A stretch of DNA of 64,000 nt from Candidatus Caldatribacterium sp. (lineage in GTDB: Bacteria; Atribacterota; Atribacteria; Atribacterales; Caldatribacteriaceae). Below, in pieces: positions 52,472 through 59,826 of this stretch. Both the position numbers and the translations under genes were made by a program. The notes under the pieces were generated by a model. It was not told the origin of the DNA and searched no databases. It saw nothing but the letters and a program-made list of their open reading frames with translations. The DNA lies in NCBI GenBank assembly GCA_025060675.1, contig JANXBI010000003.1:62001-126000 (forward strand), written 5' to 3'. The first letter of the stretch is position 1, and each line of letters opens with the position of its first letter.

Positions 52472-53524
52472 GTGGCTGCAACGATGAAAGCGGTCCGGCT
52501 TCATGCCCCAGGGGACCTTCGGGTTGAAGAAGTCCCTATACCTCGCATCGGTGACCACCAGGTTCTCGTCCGAGTCCGCGCTGTAGGAGTGTGCGGGTCA
52601 GACCCAGGAAGGGTTATGAAAAAGGGGACATACTCGTATCCCATGACCATCGGCCATGAGTTCTCTGGAGAGGTCGTGGATGTCGGTTCCAAAGTCACCG
52701 CATGTAAACCAGGAGACAGGGTCACGGTGGCACCTCTTATCCCCTGTGGAACCTGTGATTACTGCAAAGTCGGAAAATTCAATCTCTGCGACCACTATAG
52801 CTACTACGGTTCTCGTGTCGATGGAGCTATGGCAGAGTATGTGGCAGTCGAAGAGTGCGATATTCTTCTGCTTCCTGAAGAGCTCGATTTTGAGTCTGGC
52901 GCGTGCACTGACCCCGTAGCTATCGCGTTTCATGCGATGCGTCAGGGGGACATGAAGGCGGGGAAATCCGTTGTCGTCCTTGGTGTTGGGCCCATTGGAC
53001 TTTTTGCCATTCAATGGGCAAGAGTCATGGGTGCAAAGGATGTATTCGCCATCGATATTTTTGACGAGAAACTCCGCATCGCAAAGGAACTCGGTGCCGA
53101 CTACACCGTAAATGCCAAGAAAGAGGATCCAGTAGCTTTCGTGCTTGAAAAAACCCACGGCGCTGGTGTGGAGTGCGTCGTAGAGATTGCGGGATCCAAA
53201 ATTACCCAGGAACAAGGGCTCCGTATGGCGAAAAAAGAAGGGACTGTGGTATTCTGTGGCATTTCCTATGATGACCTCGTCATTCCCAGCACAACACTTG
53301 ATGGAATCCTGCGTAAAGAAATCCACATCGTAGGTGCATGGAACTCGGTCTTCTCACCCCTTCCAGTCAACGAGTGGGCAGTTTCACTCCACTTTATGGC
53401 CAAGGGACACATCAAGTGCCATCCGGTTATTAGCCACCGTTTCCGTCTCGATGATGCTCCCCAAGTCTTTGAACGTCTCTGGAAGAAGGAAGAGTTCTTC
53501 AACAAAGTTCTCTTCCTCCCCTGA
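52472..53524 (+). CDS. Zinc-dependent medium-chain dehydrogenase (polyol/threonine dehydrogenase-like)
   Basis: 350 residues. Catalytic zinc ligands C in GVCGSDPG and H-E in GHEFSGEV; structural zinc cysteines in IPCGTCDYCKVGKFNLCDHY; cofactor fold VVLGVGPIGLFAIQWARVMGA with D in AIDIFDEK suggesting NAD. Closest types are sorbitol, galactitol-phosphate and threonine dehydrogenases. GTG 52472 lies ten bases after GAAGGGAG and is preferred over ATG 52484. First gene of an operon with a second such dehydrogenase and glycerol kinase. Confidence 0.9.
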   Translation: MAATMKAVRLHAPGDLRVEEVPIPRIGDHQVLVRVRAVGVCGSDPGRVMKKGTYSYPMTIGHEFSGEVVDVGSKVTACKPGDRVTVAPLIPCGTCDYCKVGKFNLCDHYSYYGSRVDGAMAEYVAVEECDILLLPEELDFESGACTDPVAIAFHAMRQGDMKAGKSVVVLGVGPIGLFAIQWARVMGAKDVFAIDIFDEKLRIAKELGADYTVNAKKEDPVAFVLEKTHGAGVECVVEIAGSKITQEQGLRMAKKEGTVVFCGISYDDLVIPSTTLDGILRKEIHIVGAWNSVFSPLPVNEWAVSLHFMAKGHIKCHPVISHRFRLDDAPQVFERLWKKEEFFNKVLFLP

Positions 53525-53542
53525 TCGCGAAGGAGGAACGCT

Positions 53543-54598
53543 ATGAAAGCTGCGGTTATGAAAGACATCGGGCAAATCGTAGTGGAAGAAGTTCCTAATC
53601 CGAAACCTGAACCTGGGGGACTGATTATCGAAGTACGAGCCTGTGCCATATGCGGTTCCGATGTTCGTACCTTCTTCCACGGAAGCGCTCACGTGCAACC
53701 CCCACGGATTCTGGGACATGAAGTCGCCGGTATTATCAGAGAAATAGGACCTGGACTTTCGGACTACAGCGTGGGAGAGGCGGTGACCGTTGCTCCAGCC
53801 ATAGGCTGCGGAACGTGTGAGTATTGCCGCATGGGCGCAACCAACATGTGTCCAAAACTTGAGACTATTGGTTTTGAATTCGATGGAGGCTTTGCTGAAT
53901 TCATGGCAGTGCCAGCAAAAGCAGTACGCCAGGGCCACGTCAACCGCATCCCCCCAGGACTCAGCTTTGCCGAAGCAACCCTGGCGGAACCCTTGGCCTG
54001 CTGTGTCAACGGACAAAGTTTCCTGAACATAGGTCTTGGACACACGGTAGCTATCATTGGAGCAGGAGTCATAGGGCTGTTCCATGCAGAGCTTGCCTTT
54101 CTCAAAGGTGCAAGCGCTGTTTTCCTTGTTGATGTTGTCCCAGAACGACTTGCGTACGCTAAAAGCCTTCGAGAGAACATCATCACCATCAACGCCAAAG
54201 AGACTGATCCCGTACAGGAAGTGCTGGCCCAAACTGGGGGACGAGGCGTTGACGTAGCCATTGTGGCCTGTCCAGTGGGTGAAGCACAGAACCAGGCTCT
54301 CCAAATGGTCGCCCGAAGGGGTCGAGTGAGCCTCTTTGGGGGTCTGCCCCAAGGGAAATCCACGGGTTATATCGATAGCAACCTCATCCACTACAAAGAG
54401 GTTGGCGTCTTCGGAGCCCATGCATCCACAGCCTTGCAAAACCGCTTAGCCCTCAAAATTCTGGCGGAAAAGAAGATCATCCCGGAGAAGTACATAACCC
54501 ACATCTACCCCCTTTCTCAAATTCTTGAGGGAATTACCATGGTACGCGAGGGAAAGGCCCTAAAGGCCATTATTACACCAAGTGGAGGGGACGTATGA
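53543..54598 (+). CDS. Second zinc-dependent medium-chain dehydrogenase
   Basis: 351 residues. Zinc ligands in AICGSDVRTF and GHEVAGII; structural zinc cysteines in IGCGTCEYCRMGATNMCPKL; dinucleotide fold AIIGAGVIGLFHAELAFLKGA with D in LVDVVPER. It is clearly different from the dehydrogenase just upstream, so the two probably act on successive or different polyols. It ends inside the glpK start (ATGA). Confidence 0.9.
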   Translation: MKAAVMKDIGQIVVEEVPNPKPEPGGLIIEVRACAICGSDVRTFFHGSAHVQPPRILGHEVAGIIREIGPGLSDYSVGEAVTVAPAIGCGTCEYCRMGATNMCPKLETIGFEFDGGFAEFMAVPAKAVRQGHVNRIPPGLSFAEATLAEPLACCVNGQSFLNIGLGHTVAIIGAGVIGLFHAELAFLKGASAVFLVDVVPERLAYAKSLRENIITINAKETDPVQEVLAQTGGRGVDVAIVACPVGEAQNQALQMVARRGRVSLFGGLPQGKSTGYIDSNLIHYKEVGVFGAHASTALQNRLALKILAEKKIIPEKYITHIYPLSQILEGITMVREGKALKAIITPSGGDV

Positions 54599-56097
54599 TG
54601 GGAAAGGATTACATCATGGCTATTGACCAGGGGACAACGGGGACAAGGGTCATCCTCGTTGACCAGGGGGGCAACGTTGTCTCCAGTGCTTACCGGGAAA
54701 TCAGCCAAATTTATCCCCATCCCGGATGGGTAGAGCACAATCCCCGCGAGCATTGGGAAACCACCTTGACCTGCATGAGGGAAGCTTTAGAGAAAGCCAA
54801 AGCCCAGCCATCTCAGGTTGCAGGTATTGGCATCACCAATCAGCGGGAAACAACCATTATATGGGATAAGGACACGGGAGAACCAATCTACAATGCCATT
54901 GTCTGGCAGTGCCGGAGAACTGCCCCTATATGTGAAGACTTGAAAGCTCGAGGCTTTGAGGAAAAAGTGCGGGAAAAGACGGGACTCACCATCGATGCAT
55001 ACTTCTCGGCCACGAAAATCAAGTGGATCCTTGAAAATGTTCCTGGCGCGAAAGACCTTGCCCGCAAAGGGAAACTCCTTATGGGATGCATCGATTCGTG
55101 GCTTATGTGGAACCTTAGTGGCGGAAAAGCCCACGTAACGGACTATTCCAATGCATCCCGCACTATGCTCTTCAATGTCCGGACCCTCGACTGGGACCAG
55201 GAACTCCTCGATGCCTTAGAAATCCCTCGTGAAATCCTCCCGTCCCCAAAACCATCAAGCGGAGTCATGGCCGTAGCCACGAATAGAGAAATCCTGGGTG
55301 GTGAAGAGATTCCCATCTCTGGCGTAGCTGGAGACCAGCACGCTGCACTCTTTGGTCAGACCTGTTTTAAACCTGGCATGGCCAAAAACACGTACGGAAC
55401 CGCCCTCGCCCTTATGATGAACATTGGGGAGCAATTCATCCTCTCCCAGAATGGTCTTACTACTGATCTTGCCTGGGGAATTAACGGAAAAATTGAGTAC
55501 GCTCTCGAGGGAGTGGTGTTCATCGGAGGTGCAGCAGTGCAATGGCTTCGGGATGGGCTCAAAATCATCGAAAATGCCGCCCAAACTGAGGCTATGGCTC
55601 AGGCAGTCCCAGATACTGCTGGAGTCTACGTTGTCCCTGCTTTCACAGGACTTTGCGCCCCTTACTGGGATATGTACGCTCGGGGCCTCATCATCGGCAT
55701 CACCCGGGGTACAACCCGAGAGCACATCGTCCGAGCAACCCTCGAATCTATGGCGTACCAAACCCGGGATGTCCTCGAGGCAATGGTTGCCGATTCCGGC
55801 CAGGTCCTTGAGTCCCTCCGAGTTGATGGCGGTGCGGTGAAGAACAACTTCCTCATGCAGTTCCAGGCGGATATTCTTGGAGTTCCCGTTATCCGACCAG
55901 TCGTCACCGAAATGGCAGCCATGGGTGCAGCATACCTTGCAGGATTAGGAGTGGGATTCTGGAAGAGTAAGGAGGAAATCGCTAGGCAGTGGAAAGTAGA
56001 TAGGGTCTTTGAACCCCGAATGGATGCAGCACGCCGAGAGGAGCTCTACGCAGGATGGAAGAGGGCTGTTGAACGAGCTCGGCGATGGGCCGTTTGA
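54595..56097 (+). CDS. glpK: Glycerol kinase
   Basis: 500-residue FGGY kinase. The glycerol-contacting residues of characterised GlpK are all present: R-E in NQRETTIIWDKDTGE, W in AIVWQCRR, Y in DAYFSATK, and D-Q in GVAGDQHAALFGQ. The phosphate loop DQGTTGTR is at the N-terminus. It makes glycerol-3-phosphate (or DHAP from dihydroxyacetone). Overlap with the dehydrogenase gene suggests the pathway releases a three-carbon polyol or ketose that this kinase traps. Confidence 0.93.
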   Translation: MMGKDYIMAIDQGTTGTRVILVDQGGNVVSSAYREISQIYPHPGWVEHNPREHWETTLTCMREALEKAKAQPSQVAGIGITNQRETTIIWDKDTGEPIYNAIVWQCRRTAPICEDLKARGFEEKVREKTGLTIDAYFSATKIKWILENVPGAKDLARKGKLLMGCIDSWLMWNLSGGKAHVTDYSNASRTMLFNVRTLDWDQELLDALEIPREILPSPKPSSGVMAVATNREILGGEEIPISGVAGDQHAALFGQTCFKPGMAKNTYGTALALMMNIGEQFILSQNGLTTDLAWGINGKIEYALEGVVFIGGAAVQWLRDGLKIIENAAQTEAMAQAVPDTAGVYVVPAFTGLCAPYWDMYARGLIIGITRGTTREHIVRATLESMAYQTRDVLEAMVADSGQVLESLRVDGGAVKNNFLMQFQADILGVPVIRPVVTEMAAMGAAYLAGLGVGFWKSKEEIARQWKVDRVFEPRMDAARREELYAGWKRAVERARRWAV

Positions 56098-56187
56098 AAT
56101 TTCTCATGATGTGTGAATACAAGCAAGGTAGAGGGACAATGGGCGAATGTCACCTTTAGATTTTTGTAAGGCACTCCCTTGGGAGTC

Positions 56188-56216
56188 TTGACACCACACT
56201 GAGGGAGTGCTATTAT
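56188..56216 (+). promoter_or_regulatory. Promoter of the exported ABM gene
   Basis: TTGACA (56188-56193), 17 bp, TATTAT (56211-56216). ACTCCC-TT-GGGAGT lies just before the -35 box, and GGCACTCCC/GGGAGTGC spans it, so the region may also terminate glpK transcripts. Confidence 0.75.
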
Positions 56217-56241
56217 TTCTGCCGGAGTTGTGTTAAAAAAA

Positions 56242-56256
56242 TATCATAATTTGAAG
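56242..56256 (+). promoter_or_regulatory. Operator-like site 3 (exported ABM gene)
   Basis: TATCA-TAATT-TGAAG at about +20 to +34. GTTAAAAAA lies upstream, matching the flank of the liv-operon site. Confidence 0.55.
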
Positions 56257-56357
56257 CTTATATCCCAAAGAATGGAGGTGATGTTACAAGAATAGCAAAG
56301 AAGATGATAACTCTTGGGTTTTTCTGGAATACCAATTCATGAGAGGAGGGAAAGTGC

Positions 56358-57140
56358 ATGCGTAGGCTGTGGTTAGGGATGCTTATTGGCGTGATGCTTG
56401 TTGGGATGCTGGGCCTTGGAGTGGCATTTGCTGGTGACAATCGGAATTTTGTCGTTCTAGCCATCGTCCATGTGAAGGAGGGATACGAGCAGGTAGCCAG
56501 GGAAGAGCTCATGAAACTCATCCCCCTCACGAACAGAGAGCCAGGATGCATTTTCTACCAGATGCACATAAACGTAGGGACTGAAGAGAACAACTACATG
56601 GTGGAGAACCCCCGGCTCTACATGTTCTACGAGATTTGGCGAAGCCGTGAGGACTGGGACAAGCATATGGAGATGCCCTACCTCAAGGCCTGGTTTGAGA
56701 AGTCCAAGGAGGTTTGTGAAAAGATTGACCTTACCATCTGGGAGAAGGTCGACCTTCCCACCAACCCGGTCTTCCGTGGCGGAGAGAATCCCAATCCAAA
56801 AGACAGGTACACCCTCCTTGCCATCGTAGACGTAAAAGAGGGATTTGAGGATCGGGCATTCAAAGAAATGATGGCTCTTGTCCCTCTCACCCACACCGAA
56901 CCTGGATGCATCCAGTACGACATGCATGTGAACCTCGACATGAACACTATGGCCAGGAACTACCGCAAGATTATGTTCTACGAGAACTGGTACGATTTTA
57001 AGGCCTGGAAAGTGGACCACATGCAGGCAGACTACCTGGTACGGTGGTTCAACTTCTCCCCGCAGGTAACTGAAAAGATTGAGCTCACCGGATGGAAGAT
57101 GATCGACTTTGAGTACGCCCCAACGGGAAAGGAGAAATAA
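56358..57140 (+). CDS. Exported tandem-ABM-domain protein
   Basis: 260 residues: a Sec signal peptide (MRRLWLGMLIGVMLVGMLGL, cleavage near AFA-GD) and two ABM domains nearly identical to the cytosolic protein at 49.7-50.4 kb. Shared blocks include YEQVAREELMKLIPLTNREP, GFEDRAFKEM and HVNLDMNTMARNYRKIMFYE. An exported ABM protein is unusual, since the family is normally cytosolic. It has its own promoter and operator-like site and GGAGGG before ATG 56358. Function unknown, presumably related to the same substrate outside the cell. Confidence 0.85.
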   Translation: MRRLWLGMLIGVMLVGMLGLGVAFAGDNRNFVVLAIVHVKEGYEQVAREELMKLIPLTNREPGCIFYQMHINVGTEENNYMVENPRLYMFYEIWRSREDWDKHMEMPYLKAWFEKSKEVCEKIDLTIWEKVDLPTNPVFRGGENPNPKDRYTLLAIVDVKEGFEDRAFKEMMALVPLTHTEPGCIQYDMHVNLDMNTMARNYRKIMFYENWYDFKAWKVDHMQADYLVRWFNFSPQVTEKIELTGWKMIDFEYAPTGKEK

Positions 57141-57164
57141 CCACCCCATCCCTCGGGGTTACCA

Positions 57165-57201
57165 AACACTAAGGGGAGCCTTCGTGGCTCCCCTTAGTGT
57201 T
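57165..57201. terminator. Bidirectional terminator between the exported ABM gene and the BMC operon
   Basis: AACACTAAGGGGAGCC, loop TTCGT, perfect 16-bp complement, then TTTCTG on the plus strand. It lies 24 bp after the ABM stop and 36 bp after the end of pduL on the other strand. The CTAAGGGGAG core is shared with the kdgK-uxuA terminator. Confidence 0.85.
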
Positions 57202-57237
57202 TTCTGCACCTAGAAATGCACTCATGAAAAACGCCCA

Positions 57238-57909
57238 CTATCGCACAATCCGTCCCACGCCCTGTCGTTTGATGCCTGCAGCGTTGGCCTCATCTGTGTC
57301 AATGTGGAGAGCGAGGCGTCCGTTGGGGGAAACCCGGACAACAACGTTGCGGAAAACAACCCCAATAGGGCCAGCGACCTCTATAGCTATTCGGTCCCCA
57401 TCCTTGAGACCGAGTTTTTTCGCCTCCTCAGGACTCGCATGGAGGTGGCGCATCGCTCGGATAGCTCCCTCCTTAAGCGTCACCGAACCCTTGGGACCAA
57501 CGATGGTGATAGGAGCAGAGCCCGCCACATCCCCACTCAGCCGAACTGGGAGTTCCATCCCCAGGTAAAAGCCGTCGGTGAAAGAAAGCTCCACCTGGTC
57601 AAATTTCCGAAAAGGACCAAGGACACGCACACCTTCGATAGCACGCATATTTGGGCCAACGAGGGTCACCGTCTCTTGAGCGGCGAACTCCCCCCTCTGG
57701 GAAAGCTCCCGAAGAAGCGTCAACTCCTTCCCCTTCCCGTAGAGGATTTCGAAGGTCTCCCTCGTGAGATGACAGTGTCGGTTTGAAACCTCAACAGGGA
57801 CAGAAAAATCTTCCTGCGGTGTCTTAGGAGTGCTCCCAAGTTCCCGAACCACAATTTCAGCAATGTACGTTACAAGCTCGCTGACATCTTGCGTCTTCCG
57901 ATCCGCCAT
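57238..57909 (-). CDS. pduL: Phosphotransacylase PduL (microcompartment cargo)
   Basis: 223 residues with both PduL repeats and metal-binding histidines: VSNRHCHLTRETF, IRAMRHLHASPEEAKKLGL and LALHIDTDEANAAGI. It converts acetyl-CoA (or another acyl-CoA) to acyl phosphate and frees CoA inside the BMC. Residues 5-25 (KTQDVSELVTYIAEIVVRELG) form an amphipathic helix separated by a linker, a typical encapsulation peptide. Last gene of the BMC operon, 12 bp after deoC. Confidence 0.93.
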   Translation of the reverse strand: MADRKTQDVSELVTYIAEIVVRELGSTPKTPQEDFSVPVEVSNRHCHLTRETFEILYGKGKELTLLRELSQRGEFAAQETVTLVGPNMRAIEGVRVLGPFRKFDQVELSFTDGFYLGMELPVRLSGDVAGSAPITIVGPKGSVTLKEGAIRAMRHLHASPEEAKKLGLKDGDRIAIEVAGPIGVVFRNVVVRVSPNGRLALHIDTDEANAAGIKRQGVGRIVR

Positions 57910-57921
57910 CTCCTCTACCCC

Positions 57922-58698
57922 TCACTCACCACCAGTAACAATTTTGACAGAAGAACTCGTCCCAAGGCGCGTAGCTCCAGAGAGAATCATGAGACGCGCA
58001 TCTTCAAAGGTCCGGATACCCCCCGAAGCCTTAATGCCCATCTTGGGACCAACCGTTCGTCGAATAAGAGCTACATCGCGAGCAGTAGCACCACCGGTTG
58101 AGAAACCTGTTGAGGTCTTGACGAAATCGTATCCCACCTTTTTCACGATTTCTGATGCCAGGACCTTCTCCTCATCCGTGAGGAGGCAGGTCTCGATGAT
58201 AGCCTTTGTGACCGTGGTTGGGCGACACGCCCGTTTCACCGCCCAGAGGTCTTCCTCAAAAGTCTTGAGGTCTCGGGACTTCAACGCTCCGACGTTGATG
58301 ACCATGTCAATTTCGTCCGCCCCATTTTCAATAGCATTGCGGGTCTCAAAGGCCTTTGTACGACTATCCGTTGCCCCAAGGGGGAATCCAACAACTGTGG
58401 CAACCTTCACCCCTGTTCCCCGCAACCTCCGAGCACAAAGCGCAACCCAGCAAGGGTTAACACACACGGCAAAGAATCCATACTGTACCGCTTCGTCACA
58501 CAGTTTCTCAATCATCGATCGCGTCGCGTCAGGGCGCAAAAGAGTGTGGTCGATGTAGCGGGCGATATCCCGTGGGGTAAGAAGAAGCCCACCCCCTTGC
58601 GCCTCAGGACACGTACACACCTCTTTTCCCCGCTGGTCACCACGAAGCCGCGCCAAAACCTCTTTGGTCACTCGTTCAATGAGTTCTTCCCTGTTCAT
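57922..58698 (-). CDS. deoC: Deoxyribose-phosphate aldolase (microcompartment cargo)
   Basis: 258 residues. Schiff-base lysine K194 in FVKTSTGFSTGGAT, proton-relay Asp in ADEIDMVINVGALK and Lys in GIKASGGIRT are all present. It splits deoxyribose-5-phosphate to glyceraldehyde-3-phosphate and acetaldehyde, a volatile toxic aldehyde that a BMC would retain. The first ~38 residues (MNREELIERVTKEVLARLRG plus linker) precede the aldolase domain and look like an encapsulation peptide. Start overlaps rpiB by four bases. Confidence 0.94.
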   Translation of the reverse strand: MNREELIERVTKEVLARLRGDQRGKEVCTCPEAQGGGLLLTPRDIARYIDHTLLRPDATRSMIEKLCDEAVQYGFFAVCVNPCWVALCARRLRGTGVKVATVVGFPLGATDSRTKAFETRNAIENGADEIDMVINVGALKSRDLKTFEEDLWAVKRACRPTTVTKAIIETCLLTDEEKVLASEIVKKVGYDFVKTSTGFSTGGATARDVALIRRTVGPKMGIKASGGIRTFEDARLMILSGATRLGTSSSVKIVTGGE

Positions 58699-59255
58699 GA
58701 CCCGAAGTTACTCCTCTCCACTGCCATGATTTTATTCACTCGAGACCAGTGCCGTCCTCCGGCAAATCGCGTCTCAAGCCAGAGTTTCACAAGCTCACAA
58801 AGCTCCTCCGGAGAATGTCGGGCCCCCAAAGTGAGAACATTAGCGTTGTTGTGTTCGCGGCTGTTGATGATACTGTCTCGATCGTAGCAAAGGGCCGCCC
58901 GAATACCCCTCACCTTGTTGCACACCATGCAGGAACCAATACCCATTCCATCAATCATAATGCCCCGTTCACACTCCCCAGAGGCTACTTTCTGGGCCAC
59001 CTTTACGGCAAAGTCCGGGTAATCCACGCTTTGCTCACTACTAAATGTTCCCACATCGTACACCCGATATCCAAGCTGCGTCAAATACCGCTTCAGGATC
59101 TCTTTTGCCTCAAAGCCTCGGTGATCTGAACCAATAGCGACTCGCACCACATGGTCTTTCTGGTTCACCGGGTCCGGCTCCTGCTTTGGGGGAGTCCCCA
59201 GCGCATGGAGCCCTCCGACCACATTCTGGATTACCCGAGGAAAGCTCCGTTCCAT
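58695..59255 (-). CDS. rpiB: RpiB/LacAB-family sugar-phosphate isomerase (microcompartment cargo)
   Basis: 186 residues: RpiB core from residue 38 (VRVAIGSDHRGFEAKEIL, SVDYPDFA, NKVRGIRAALCYD, SREHNNANVLTLGAR). The first ~37 residues form an extra helix and linker, probably an encapsulation peptide. The usual CGTG-IG active-site loop is DGMGIG here (D102 in place of the catalytic Cys). The conserved His after SRE is kept. The family interconverts aldose and ketose phosphates. It may supply substrate to the aldolase, but the swapped catalytic residue leaves activity open. Confidence 0.88.
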   Translation of the reverse strand: MERSFPRVIQNVVGGLHALGTPPKQEPDPVNQKDHVVRVAIGSDHRGFEAKEILKRYLTQLGYRVYDVGTFSSEQSVDYPDFAVKVAQKVASGECERGIMIDGMGIGSCMVCNKVRGIRAALCYDRDSIINSREHNNANVLTLGARHSPEELCELVKLWLETRFAGGRHWSRVNKIMAVERSNFGS

Positions 59256-59270
59256 CTATGCTCGACCCCT

Positions 59271-59537
59271 TTACGTTTCAATCTCATCGACAATACCCAC
59301 AATGAGCATCCGAATGGGCGCCTGAGGGTCGCCAAGAATCGTCCGACAGGAATTCCCCTCATCGATGACAAGCACCGTATCCCCAACCCCTGCCTGGACC
59401 ATGTCGAAGGCAAGGAGCGTCTGCCCCTTAGGCTTTCCCTCTTTGTCAATAGGTTGCACAACCAGGATTTTCAATCCTCGAAGGATGGGGAGCTTAGCCG
59501 TTGACACCACATGACCCACAACTTTTCCCAGCATCAT
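59271..59537 (-). CDS. BMC-P shell vertex protein (EutN/CcmL family)
   Basis: 88 residues: LGKVVGHVVSTAKLPILRGLKILVVQPID, then MVQAGVGDTVLVIDEGNSCR and LIVGIVDEIE. This is the EutN/CcmL pentamer fold that caps BMC vertices. Four-base overlap with the preceding pentamer gene. Confidence 0.93.
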   Translation of the reverse strand: MMLGKVVGHVVSTAKLPILRGLKILVVQPIDKEGKPKGQTLLAFDMVQAGVGDTVLVIDEGNSCRTILGDPQAPIRMLIVGIVDEIET

Positions 59538-59815
59538 GAAGACATGCCCCCCTCAACTTCTACCGCATCGATAATCCCAAGAATGGTACAATCGGAGGGG
59601 TTGAACCAATTTGGCAAAGCTAAAGCTGCCTCCCGCCCTCCTTCGTAGAAGACAATGTCGCCAACGCCTGCTTGTACCGTATCACAGGCAACCATTGGGG
59701 ACCCCACAGGGCGCAAGTGTTCATCAAGGGGTTGGATGAGGAGGAGCTTCACCCCTTCAAAAGAAGGTACTTTCTGCGTTGCCACTACCGTTCCAACGAC
59801 TTTGGCAATCTTCAC
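59534..59815 (-). CDS. BMC-P shell vertex protein (EutN/CcmL family)
   Basis: 93 residues from GTG 59815 (after GAGGGGG): KIAKVVGTVVATQKVPSFEG, TVQAGVGDIVFYEGGREAAL, ILGIIDAVEVEGG. The frame extends five codons upstream into the end of the aldehyde dehydrogenase gene. EutN/CcmL pentamer. Confidence 0.92.
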   Translation of the reverse strand: MKIAKVVGTVVATQKVPSFEGVKLLLIQPLDEHLRPVGSPMVACDTVQAGVGDIVFYEGGREAALALPNWFNPSDCTILGIIDAVEVEGGMSS

Positions 59816-59826
59816 GGCCTTCCCCC

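Noticed and set aside
53384..54439. 351-codon minus-strand open frame over the two dehydrogenase genes
   Set aside because: It is antisense to two strongly supported zinc dehydrogenases and shows no domain.
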